DNA of 32,264 nucleotides from JASFQI01 sp050115555 (GTDB lineage: Bacteria; Desulfobacterota; DSM-4660; Desulfatiglandales; HGW-15): contig JASFQI010000010.1 of the NCBI GenBank assembly GCA_050115555.1, positions 1 through 32,264 of the forward strand, read 5' to 3'. This document shows, piece by piece, positions 8,696-15,481 of the stretch. The position numbers and the translations under genes were made by a program. The notes under the pieces were generated by a model, which made no database searches, was not told the DNA's origin, and saw nothing but the letters and a program-made list of their open reading frames with translations. Position 1 is the stretch's first letter. Every line of letters starts with the position of its first letter.

Positions 8696-9094
8696 ATGAC
8701 CCTGGAACAGGGCAGGGGCGGGATTCATGCCTCGGGCCTTTCCTACAGCGGGGAGTACGAGTGGGTGGACACGGTTATGTACTGGGGCCTGACCCACGAG
8801 GTCATGCCGGCGGAAAACGCGCTCGGCTGCGCCCAGTGCCACTCCTCGCTGACCGGAGAGAAGACCTGCGACCGGTGCCACCAGGACAGCAGGGACGTGG
8901 AGTTTCAAAAGCTGTCCTCCTGGGGCACGGACTTCGAACGGATGAAGGAAAAGGGGCGCGACGTGGGCAACCTCATTGGGGCCACGGACTACATCGATTT
9001 CAGGGCCCTGGGGTATAAGGGCGATCCCATTCTCTACGGGGGGCGCTTCAAAAAGTTCCCGCTCGGAAGCCGGCCGGAAAAAGAGAAGCCTTGA
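8696..9094 (+). pseudogene. C-terminal remnant of an octahaem (tetrathionate-reductase-like) cytochrome c
   Basis: The 132 residues from ATG 8696 resemble the C-terminal end of octahaem tetrathionate reductase-family cytochromes: a G-G-I-H-A-S-G stretch, Y-E-W-V-D-T-V-M-Y-W-G-L-T-H, two haem motifs (C-A-Q-C-H and C-D-R-C-H), and a closing D-F-R-A-L-G-Y-K-G-D-P. The N-terminal haems and any signal peptide are missing. The frame stays open upstream only into a stretch without homology before the divergent larE start, so export and haem attachment are doubtful. An upstream ATG at 8654 is possible, but AAAAGGGGCTCAAGG favours 8696. It is best read as a 5'-deleted gene, although a short dihaem protein cannot be excluded. 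Its neighbourhood of redox selenoproteins suggests a larger ancestral cytochrome cluster. Confidence 0.6.
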
Positions 9095-9303
9095 GAGTGA
9101 CCGGCTCACGCCCGGGTCGCCTCGCTTCGAAATGGCCGAAGGGGCGAGGGCTGTAGACGACCCGAGTGCGATCAAGCAGGGAAAGGGAGAGGCCGGATCC
9201 CACCAACGGCGGAATACGGCCTGGCTCAGAGGTTGAAGAGGCACGCGGGAGTCACGGCGTAAAGAGCCGGCGCGTTTTCGAGCCTCATCGACGCGGGGTA
9301 AAA

Positions 9304-9624
9304 TCATTCCGAATTTAAGAATTCATACCCTTCTGAAGGATACCCTCGCTTGAAAAGCGCATTTTGGATCTCCTCCAGGGAGGTCATGGCACCGTCGTAA
9401 GTGACATATGCGTAGTGTGCGGTAGGATCCGTTTGCACGGAAAAGACGCCTTCAACGCGCATGAGGGCAGACCTGACCTCTGACGCTGAATTCGTTCAGG
9501 AGCAGCCGGGCACGGTCAGCTTCACGTGCTTTTTATCGATGTAGGTGTGGGGTTCGGTCACGCATCCGGCCAGGAGGACGAGAACCGCCAGCAGCATTAT
9601 GATGGCCTTCTTCCTTGCCGTCAT
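9304..9624 (-). CDS. Selenocysteine-containing HMA-fold lipoprotein, copy 1 (UGA readthrough at 9496-9498)
   Basis: A 106-residue lipoprotein if the in-frame TGA at codon 43 is read as Sec. M-T-A-R-K-K plus a hydrophobic stretch leads to lipobox L-A-G-C21. The mature part is a MerP-like heavy-metal-associated domain: L-T-V-P-G-C-S-U, then E-V-R-S-A-L-M-R-V-E-G-V-F-S-V, V-T-Y-D-G-A-M-T-S-L and R-G-Y-P. The protein continues in frame with full HMA character for 63 residues beyond TGA, to a TGA stop at 9304-9306. Aligned to MerP, Sec falls on the first Cys of G-M-x-C-x-x-C, a new Cys replaces the Met, and the second Cys is Ser. A SECIS-like hairpin follows the UGA. The likely location is periplasmic and membrane-anchored; metal, selenium or thiol redox binding is inferred. 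AAAGGGAA precedes the ATG. It is downstream of copy 2 on the same strand. Confidence 0.85.
9468..9482 (-). promoter_or_regulatory. SECIS-like hairpin of HMA lipoprotein copy 1
   Basis: On the minus strand CAGA-GGTCAGG-TCTG forms a short stem with a 7-base loop opening with GG, 17 bases after the UGA at 9496-9498. The position and loop G fit bacterial SECIS elements bound by SelB. The stem is short (4 bp with a mismatch below), but loop and stem are the same in copy 2. Confidence 0.65.
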
Positions 9625-9774
9625 AGGGTTCCCTTTCTTGAGGGCGAGTTTCTAGTCCGGCCTTCGGCAGGACACGATAAGGCTCACAGAGTCATGGCGA
9701 GCACGCTTGAGACGCATCACATGGTCACGCTTCGTTTCCAGCGCGCCGCCGGGATGCTACGAGTCGGCGCAAGA

Positions 9775-10095
9775 TCACTCCGTATTCATAAATTCGTATC
9801 CTTGGACTGGATAACCGTTTTTCGCAAGCACGGTTTGGATCTCCTCAAGGGACGTCATGGCTCCGTCGTATGTAACCCAGGCAGTGTGCCTATTAATATC
9901 GGTTTGCACGGAAAAGACACCGTCTATGCTCATGATGGCAGACCTGACCTCTGCGGCGGTGTTCGCTCAGGAGCATCCGGGCACGGTCAGCATTACCCTC
10001 TTCTTGTCAATGTAAGTGTGGGGAGTGGTCACGCATCCTACCACAAAGACGAGAGCGGCCGCCAGCGTCAGCGCTGCTGTTTTACTGGTCATCAT
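9775..10095 (-). CDS. Selenocysteine-containing HMA-fold lipoprotein, copy 2 (UGA readthrough at 9967-9969)
   Basis: A 106-residue paralogue of the downstream gene with identical length and the same Sec position (codon 43). Signal peptide M-M-T-S-K-T plus a hydrophobic stretch ends at lipobox V-V-G-C21; the mature protein begins V-T-T-P-H-T-Y-I-D-K-K. The core is L-T-V-P-G-C-S-U-A-N-T-A, then E-V-R-S-A-I, G-V-F-S-V-Q-T-D, V-T-Y-D-G-A-M-T-S-L-E-E-I-Q and N-G-Y-P. By hand alignment 43 of the 63 residues after the UGA are identical in the two copies, which argues for selected coding sequence rather than a dead 3' end. AAGGAGA sits upstream of the ATG at 10095; a second ATG follows immediately. 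It is the first gene of a two-gene unit read from a promoter shared head-to-head with the rhodanese-cytochrome gene. The 150 bp between the copies holds nothing recognisable. Confidence 0.87.
9938..9954 (-). promoter_or_regulatory. SECIS-like hairpin of HMA lipoprotein copy 2
   Basis: On the minus strand GCAGA-GGTCAGG-TCTGC forms a perfect 5-bp stem with a 7-base loop starting GG, 17 bases downstream of the UGA at 9967-9969. The distance and loop composition fit the bacterial SECIS consensus. The core is the same as in copy 1. Confidence 0.7.
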
Positions 10096-10146
10096 GGGAT
10101 CTCCTTTCTCAGGATGAGTTTCGTTTGTGCATTCCTCTACATAATA

Positions 10147-10174
10147 ATCATAGTATTTTGCTTTACAATGGCAA
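10147..10174 (-). promoter_or_regulatory. Sigma-70-like promoter for the HMA selenoprotein pair
   Basis: On the minus strand TTGCCA (10174-10169) and TATGAT (10152-10147) are separated by 16 bp, in an A+T-rich patch about 50 bp before the start of copy 2. This is the only clear promoter-like pair in the 122-bp divergent region. The plus-strand promoter of the cytochrome gene is not obvious. Confidence 0.5.
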
Positions 10175-10217
10175 ACGTAAAATGGGGGCCTCCCCAAAGG
10201 CATCCAGGGGGCGACAC

Positions 10218-11786
10218 ATGAAGGATACCAGATTTCGTCGATGGTGGGGGCCGTTTCTCGCGGGGTGGGTTTTTCTCATCGTCCTGCTGACAGGCTGCGT
10301 GCCTAAAGCGGGAGAGGGGGACGTCCCCAAGATCAGCACGGCGGATACCGCCGCGAGACTCGAAGAAAGCGGCGTTTTGATCCTCGATGTCCGGCCCAGG
10401 GCGCAGTACATCGCGTCGCCCCGAAAGATCCGGGGGGCGGTATACAGGGACCCTCAGACCGTCGATCAGTGGGCTGCCGATTTGCCCGAAGGAAAAACCC
10501 TCGTCCTGTACTGCGCCTGACCCAGCGAAAGCACCAGTGCCAGGGTGGCACTGCAGCTCATGGATCTCGGTCTCGAGAATGTCTTCGCCCTGGAGGGGGG
10601 ATACAACCGTTGGCTCGATGAGAAAAGACCGACCGACGTCAAGCCCGCCGTTAGGAAAGGATGTGTGGATTGCCATCGTGTTGCGACTCCGGAAGCCGTG
10701 AGGCAGTGGGAGGCGAGCCGGCACAGCAAGCGCGAGGTTTCCTGCACAGTCTGTCACGGAGACGGGCACCTTTCCGAAGAGGATGTCCATCTGGCTCGTC
10801 CTGTCACTGTGGATCGCTGCATCATGTGTCATGCGACGCAGTCCGCTCCCTTTGAAAAGGGGAGACATGCCAAGGCGTGGGACGTCATGCGAATTGTAGA
10901 ATTCGGCCACGGTCGTCCGGTGAAGGACAGGGCCGCCGAGTGCGGACCCTGCCACGCCATCGGGTTCGGGGAGAAACGTGGACAGGAGCAACCCAAGTCG
11001 TCGCAGCGGGATTGGGAAGCGGCTCCTTGCACGGCCTGTCACGGAGAGCACCGGTTCGACCCGGACAGGGCACGAAAGCCTGAGACGTGCAAGGCCTGCC
11101 ACCAGGGTTTGGGCCAGCCTCAGTGGGAAATGGTGATCGACTCCCCTCACGGCGGGTTCCAATCGGAGAGGAGCCGTAAAGAGACAACGGAGGCGAGATC
11201 TTATCCGACCTGTCAGACCTGCCACATGCCGGAAGGGGATCACCTGTTTCGAACCTCCTGGGGGTATTGGGGGCTCAATCCGCAAGAAGGGCGAGAACCG
11301 GATCGAACGCTCCTGAAAGCGCTGGGCTTTAAGGACGAAACCGGAGCGTGGACGGTGCAGGGGAAGAGCCTCCTGGACCTCGGCAGCTTCCGGAGCGCGA
11401 CAGAACCGTTTCATAAAGACCGGCAGCGAATGATCGGGGTGTGTGCGGAATGTCACGAGAAAAGCCTCGCAGAGGAAACCCTCGCCCGGGGAGATCGCGC
11501 CTTGAGCGAGGCAAACCAGCTCATGGCCCGCGCCCTGGAGGCGGCGGAACGCCGCGGCATGATCGGACCGATCCTGATCCCCACAGGCGATGAAGGCTCC
11601 CTGCAGAGTCGCCTGCAGGAGATGTTCTTCTCGGACCGTATGAACGGATTCAAGGGGAGATATCACCTGAGCCCGCACTACAGTGAGGATCTCGGTCTCA
11701 AACGTATGGAATCCGGAATTTCTGAGATCGAGCTCTCCTCCCTTCCCCTGCTGCTTCAGGAGCCTTTGGCCCGGCAGATTCGATGA
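10218..11786 (+). CDS. extKL: Sec-containing rhodanese-octahaem cytochrome c lipoprotein, ExtKL-like (UGA readthrough at 10518-10520)
   Basis: A 522-residue protein if the TGA at codon 101 is read as Sec. A signal peptide ends at lipobox L-T-G-C27. Residues 37-140 form a rhodanese domain: L-I-L-D-V-R, then the active-site loop L-Y-C99-A-U101-P-S-E-S-T-S-A-R-V-A-L, then L-E-G-G-Y-N-R-W. Cys-containing rhodaneses commonly read C-x-C-P-x-E here, so Sec replaces a Cys. From residue 149 there are eight C-x-x-C-H haem motifs (CVDCH, CTVCH, CIMCH, CGPCH, CTACH, CKACH, CQTCH, CAECH), the last at 409-413. Both halves lie in one frame with no other stop. A SECIS-like hairpin follows the UGA. The name ExtKL comes from a remembered Geobacter multihaem (seleno)protein of the selenite/tellurite and electron-conduit loci and is unverified. 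AGGGGGCG precedes the ATG. It is an extracytoplasmic electron-transfer protein that probably handles sulfane sulfur, selenium or tellurium species. Confidence 0.85.
10535..10553 (+). promoter_or_regulatory. SECIS-like hairpin of the rhodanese-cytochrome gene
   Basis: CAGTGCC-AGGGT-GGCACTG is a perfect 7-bp stem with a 5-base loop carrying GGG. The loop begins 21 bases after the UGA at 10518-10520. AGC and GCT just outside can extend the stem across a small internal loop. Distance and loop fit a bacterial SECIS element well; it is the strongest of the three. Confidence 0.8.
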
Positions 11787-11796
11787 TCCGGAACGC

Positions 11797-12156
11797 CTAC
11801 AGGCTGATCACCGTGGCATCGCAGGCCAAGTGAATGAGCTCGGCGGCGCTCGCCATGCGTACCCCCTCGATGAGATCTTCCTCTTTGACCCGACGTGCAT
11901 TGGCGCAGGGCGTACAGGCCAGAATGGGGACCTCATGGGCCTGCAGGTACGTCATGAGGTCGTCTGCAACGTCCCCGGTGGCGGCCCGCAGGTTGTCGAT
12001 AAGGCCCTCCTTGGCCAGATAAACGGCCTCATCCAGGAGAAACAGGGTGACGTTCTTCCCCTCCTTGTGGGCCACTGTGGCCAAGTGGATGGCCCTCGTG
12101 GCACGATTCGGGTTGTTTGTCCCGCAGGATACGGTGATGACCACGTTTTCGGACAT
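11797..12156 (-). CDS. DsrE-family sulfur-relay protein
   Basis: A 119-residue protein with the DsrE/DsrF/TusD fold pattern: V-V-I-T-V-S-C-G at the N-terminus, A-T-V-A-H-K-E-G-K-N-V-T-L-F-L-L-D-E-A, and P-I-L-A-C81-T-P-C84-A-N-A-R-R near the C-terminus. C81 is at the position of the persulfide-carrying Cys of the family. Such cytoplasmic proteins pass sulfane sulfur (or possibly selenium) between partners. The ATG at 12156 has AAGGAGA seven bases upstream; the longer open frame to 12195 has no ribosome site. It converges on the rhodanese-cytochrome gene with only 10 bp between stops, so it is probably a separate transcript. Its placement beside a rhodanese supports a sulfur or selenium trafficking theme. 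Confidence 0.85.
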   Translation of the reverse strand: MSENVVITVSCGTNNPNRATRAIHLATVAHKEGKNVTLFLLDEAVYLAKEGLIDNLRAATGDVADDLMTYLQAHEVPILACTPCANARRVKEEDLIEGVRMASAAELIHLACDATVISL

Positions 12157-12389
12157 GTCGATCTCCTTTTCCAGGTACATTCCAAGGGTTGGCATCTATG
12201 AAAATGCTTCGCTTACACATTCCTCAACCGCTTTCAGAGGGGCTGCGGGGAGATGCCACCTATCGCTGTAAGAGTACGAATTTCCTTAATGGTTTCAAAG
12301 GCAGGTCTTCCTGTTCCAAGAAAGGTTTTTGATCGACACGGGGAGGAGAAGAGCTTCGAGACAGGCCCCCAGCCGACGCTACCATGGAG

Positions 12390-13310
12390 TCAGGAGTTTG
12401 ACCGATATCGGTGTGCCGGAACGCCCTTGCCTGCAGGCAGGCTGGAGCGGCCGAGTCCATCATCTCGGCAGAACCGGTCGATCCCGGCCTCTACCAGGAC
12501 GTGAAGGGCCTCTGCGGCCTCGAGGGTGGCTCTCGGAATGCCGGCGCCCAGGCGAAGGAAGTCCAGGAAGGTGCGCTCTTGCGGAAGTCGGTGAACAGGC
12601 CGGGCCTGGGACGTCAGGCGGGCGGCGGCAGAAGTGTTCAATGCCGCAATCAGCTCGTCGATCCAGTTTTCGAACGCTTCCTTGAAATGTATGTCCCGCA
12701 TCCTGTCCGCTCCTTGGCGTTCCACCAGGCGGGCAAGTGGATAGGCGAACGCCCGGGGAGAGCATGGGGTTTCGAGGAACGGAAAGGCCTCGAGAAGCGA
12801 TGCAGGGGAGTGCGCAGCGCCAGGCTCTGCGCGGGCCACGAGCCGAAGAACCTTCGGCCCCCAGTTCAGGTAGTGGAACAGGGGGTTTTCCTTCCTGCTG
12901 GAGTAGGAAAATGTATCCAGACCGTCGGCCGGGTGAAGCCAGAAGGCCTGGACATCGGGCTCGAGCCGTTCAAAGATATGGGCCTCCGGGCAGGTCTCCC
13001 GGCGACACTTCTCTCCGAAATCGACCCGGAACCGCAGGTCCATGCCGTGATGTCGCGCAGGGTGGAGGAGGCAACCCACGAGACGGCAGTCCGAATCCAG
13101 ATAGCCCAGAGCCCAGCAGCTGAATCCGGTGATCGGAACGACGGTCCTCTCGCGGGCCAGAAAGGCGGCCGTGTTTTCCCGAAGCATGCGCCGGATCATT
13201 TCCCTGTACTGGATGTGCTCGTACCCGGCGGCCCGGATCGGGGGGCAGCAGGCAAAGCAGGTCTTTTCCCCGTCCGGAAAGCAAAGCGTTCGGCATGGCT
13301 CTTTCATCAT
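12390..13310 (-). CDS. Cys-rich protein of unknown function
   Basis: A 306-residue protein that I do not recognise. The N-terminal 125 residues are Cys-rich: C-R-T-L-C, C-F-A-C-C-P-P-I, F-S-C-W, S-D-C-R-L-V-G-C, and G-E-K-C-R-R-E-T-C-P. That is reminiscent of YkgJ-type zinc/iron-chelating proteins, though a family match is not certain. The C-terminal half is helical and without clear motifs; the last 25 residues (G-R-S-S-L-P-A-G-K) look unlike the rest and overlap a G+C-rich patch. There is no signal peptide or membrane segment. Two adjacent ATGs begin the frame and the ribosome site is weak. It starts 16 bp after the stop of the CNNM/CBS gene and is probably translated from the same message. 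Confidence 0.65.
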   Translation of the reverse strand: MMKEPCRTLCFPDGEKTCFACCPPIRAAGYEHIQYREMIRRMLRENTAAFLARERTVVPITGFSCWALGYLDSDCRLVGCLLHPARHHGMDLRFRVDFGEKCRRETCPEAHIFERLEPDVQAFWLHPADGLDTFSYSSRKENPLFHYLNWGPKVLRLVARAEPGAAHSPASLLEAFPFLETPCSPRAFAYPLARLVERQGADRMRDIHFKEAFENWIDELIAALNTSAAARLTSQARPVHRLPQERTFLDFLRLGAGIPRATLEAAEALHVLVEAGIDRFCRDDGLGRSSLPAGKGVPAHRYRSNS

Positions 13311-13326
13311 CGCCGTTTCCAGCCCT

Positions 13327-14373
13327 TCAGGCCGATTGTGCCGGAGGCGTGGAGATCAGCTGAGTTCTCTGTTTTCGAGCAAGCTCCCGCTTGTCCGCCA
13401 CCTCGTCGAACTCGTCCAGGATCTCCCGGCCCAGGATTTCCTCCAAGACGTCTTCCAGGCTGACCAACCCGGAGATGCCGCCGTACTCATCAATGACCAC
13501 GAACATCTTTTGTCTGGAGCCCATGAACTGGCTCAGCACGTCGTCCAGTCGCGCGGTGTCCACCACGAACCGCACCGGCCGCATCAGATCCGTCAGACGT
13601 TTTTCTTCCTGTCCCTGGGAGAGGGCCATGAAGAGGTCCCGGGTGAGCACGATCCCGACGATGTCCTCCACGTCGCGGTCGTACACGGGAAACCGACTGT
13701 GCTCCCAGCGGGAGACGCGGTCGCTTGCCTCCCGGACCGAGAGGTGCTCGCTCAGGGAGAAGATCACGGTTCGAGGGGTCATGATCTGCTTGACCGCCTT
13801 CTGCTCCAGCGAGAGGATGTTTTCGATGACGCGCTTCTGATAGGGTCGAATATTGCCTGACTGAAACCCGAGTTGGGTCATGATTTTGAGCTCGTCCGCT
13901 GAGACCGTATCCACGGAGCGCTTCCTCGAGATCAGGCGGGTGATGTGGCTGCAAAGCCAGATAGCGGGGGTCATAAAGAGGGTGAGCCCCTGAAGCGGGC
14001 GCGCGACAAACGGCGCCAGGCGGCGGGCATAGACCACACCTGCGGTTTTGGGAATGACCTCGGAGAACACCAGAATGGAAATCGTGAAAAAGGCGGAGAA
14101 GGTGCCGATCCACTCGTGACCGAACACCGCACTGGCTGTGGAGCCGGCAATGGCCGCACCGGCCGTATTCGCGATGGTGTTCAGGGAGAGGATCGCCGTA
14201 ATGGGCCGCTCGATGTCTTGCCGAAGCTCCTTGAGAATGGTTCCGGAGGAACGATTGGTTTGGGCTAGGGCCTCCACGTGGCGCATGGGCACCGAGTAGA
14301 GGACCGCCTCGAAAAGGGAGCAGCCTCCGGAAATGAGGACGGCGAAGCCGACTGCCATTAAGAGCTCAAACAT
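13327..14373 (-). CDS. CNNM-transmembrane / CBS-pair protein (CorC/HlyC-related)
   Basis: A 348-residue inner-membrane protein. The N-terminal 150 residues form a CNNM (DUF21) domain with about four hydrophobic segments and the motifs L-S-L-N-T-I-A-N-T and S-E-V-I-P-K. Residues about 200-315 are a CBS pair, recognisable from I-M-T-P-R-T-V-I, S-R-F-P-V-Y-D, V-G-I-V-L-T-R-D-L and V-I-D-E-Y-G-G-I-S-G-L-V-S-L-E-D. The CorC-type C-terminal domain of longer relatives is missing; the protein ends about 35 residues after the CBS pair. Such proteins are linked to divalent cation (Mg, Co) transport or resistance, with CBS domains binding adenine nucleotides. It is flanked by mobA upstream and the Cys-rich gene downstream on the same strand. 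Confidence 0.88.
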   Translation of the reverse strand: MFELLMAVGFAVLISGGCSLFEAVLYSVPMRHVEALAQTNRSSGTILKELRQDIERPITAILSLNTIANTAGAAIAGSTASAVFGHEWIGTFSAFFTISILVFSEVIPKTAGVVYARRLAPFVARPLQGLTLFMTPAIWLCSHITRLISRKRSVDTVSADELKIMTQLGFQSGNIRPYQKRVIENILSLEQKAVKQIMTPRTVIFSLSEHLSVREASDRVSRWEHSRFPVYDRDVEDIVGIVLTRDLFMALSQGQEEKRLTDLMRPVRFVVDTARLDDVLSQFMGSRQKMFVVIDEYGGISGLVSLEDVLEEILGREILDEFDEVADKRELARKQRTQLISTPPAQSA

Positions 14374-14402
14374 GGTGCATCCTCTGCCTTTGCCCCGAAG
14401 AA

Positions 14403-15107
14403 CTACTCCCGGGGCGTGTCTCCCGGGTCCAGGCTTGCTCGCAATTCGGCAAGCTGTAGTTCTTCGGGCCGGTTGATGTTGGCGAAGACGTCCAGATTCG
14501 GATCAAAGCGGCGGATCTGGTTTTCTTCGATGTATTTTATTCGAATATCCGGGAAAAAGGAGACGATTCGATGCTCCCCGTTTTTTATGGCACGGGAGAC
14601 CGGGCCAAGGCAGGTTTTTCCGTAAATGGCGTGAAGGGGTTCGGGGAGGCCGGCAACACGAGGGACCACGGCGTCCGCATCCTTCCGGGAAGCGGCCATG
14701 AACCGGATCAGTTCGGCGTTCAGATTGGGCATGTCGCAGGCTACGAAAAGGGCGGCTTCGCCGGGCATGACACTTAGCCCTGCGTGGATGCCGCTCAAGG
14801 GGCCCAGGCCGGGAATGATATCCCGGACCGTGGGAAGGCCCAGGAACTGGAACAGCTCGGGGTCGTTGGTGCTCAAAATAACGGGGTCTGCCACGAGCTT
14901 CAGGACACGGCAGACACGCTCGATCAGCGAGACGCCTTCCAGTGTGACCAGGGCCTTGTTTTTTCCGTAACGCCGGCTTCGGCCGCCTGCGAGAACCACT
15001 CCGCTGAGGGACGTGCCCTTTTGTGAAGAGGTTTTTGCACGGCCGGGAAGATGAGATGCGTGCAGGGGTTCGTCCCCTTCATCGGCTTTCTGTGATGGGT
15101 CCGACAT
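14403..15107 (-). CDS. mobA: MobA, molybdenum cofactor guanylyltransferase
   Basis: A 234-residue cytoplasmic enzyme that attaches GMP to molybdopterin to form the guanine dinucleotide cofactor of DMSO-reductase-family enzymes. The nucleotidyltransferase motifs are clear: G-V-V-L-A-G-G-R-S-R-R-Y-G-K-N-K-A-L, G-P-L-S-G-I-H-A-G-L, F-V-A-C-D-M-P-N-L, and a closing N-I-N-R-P-E-E. A 35-residue polar N-terminal extension precedes the catalytic core; no alternative start codon is seen nearer the core, so the extension appears real. The molybdopterin oxidoreductase at 16.8-18.9 kb is an obvious client. It lies upstream of the CNNM/CBS gene with a 29-bp gap. Confidence 0.9.
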   Translation of the reverse strand: MSDPSQKADEGDEPLHASHLPGRAKTSSQKGTSLSGVVLAGGRSRRYGKNKALVTLEGVSLIERVCRVLKLVADPVILSTNDPELFQFLGLPTVRDIIPGLGPLSGIHAGLSVMPGEAALFVACDMPNLNAELIRFMAASRKDADAVVPRVAGLPEPLHAIYGKTCLGPVSRAIKNGEHRIVSFFPDIRIKYIEENQIRRFDPNLDVFANINRPEELQLAELRASLDPGDTPRE

Positions 15108-15239
15108 GGGTTTCGATTTCCGGAGGAATTTCCAGGACAGGATGGACCGCGGGGAGATGCGGTTCTCTCAATGGATTCACAATAAGCCGGGTCGAGAAAG
15201 ACATGGAACGCCGTGGTTCAACCTCCTGGAAAGATGTGA

Positions 15240-15264
15240 GCACTCCGGGAGTGCCCTTTTTTTT
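15240..15264 (+). terminator. Rho-independent terminator without an assigned gene
   Basis: GCACTC-CGG-GAGTGC, a perfect 6-bp stem with a 3-base loop, is followed by CC and eight T. It points along the plus strand, where no confident gene lies upstream, since mobA is on the other strand. It may end a small RNA or small gene starting near mobA. Confidence 0.6.
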
Positions 15265-15454
15265 CTATACAACAACTGCGAGAGAACGTCACGTCAAAAT
15301 TGCAGAAGCCGTGATAAGCCCGGAGCCAGGTGATTTGCATCATGCAATTCTAAAGGATTGCGACGTATTCAAAGACGGTTGAGTGGATTTTTGCAGGACC
15401 AACGACTATGGATTTTGCGAAGAGCCCGACCGAAAACCCCAGGGATTCGGGCCC

Positions 15455-15481
15455 GGCCGGGATGGCCGGGATGGCCGGGAT
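15455..15481. repeat. Three-copy 9-bp tandem repeat
   Basis: Three perfect consecutive copies of GGCCGGGAT lie in the non-coding stretch upstream of the deacetylase-family gene. It looks like a simple-sequence expansion without evident function. Confidence 0.75.

Noticed and set aside
10518..10520. TGA in the rhodanese-cytochrome gene read as a real stop, giving two separate genes
   Set aside because: The rhodanese fold spans the TGA, no ribosome site precedes the internal GTG at 10545, and the second half would lack a signal peptide needed for haem attachment.
10137..11678. 513-codon minus-strand open frame opposite the cytochrome gene
   Set aside because: The plus strand has eight CxxCH motifs and a rhodanese fold; the minus frame has no recognisable features.
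12240..12392. Readthrough of the TGA ending the Cys-rich gene as another Sec codon
   Set aside because: The frame stays open for about 50 codons, but there is no paralogue, domain continuity or clear SECIS-like hairpin to support it.
12411..13463. 350-codon plus-strand open frame opposite the Cys-rich gene
   Set aside because: It runs across two minus-strand genes, including the end of the well-supported CNNM/CBS gene, and shows no domain.
15023..15382. 119-codon plus-strand frame near the mobA start
   Set aside because: It overlaps mobA antisense, runs through a strong terminator hairpin and has no recognisable domain.
15455..15481. Short direct repeats as part of a CRISPR array
   Set aside because: There are only three 9-bp units without spacers.
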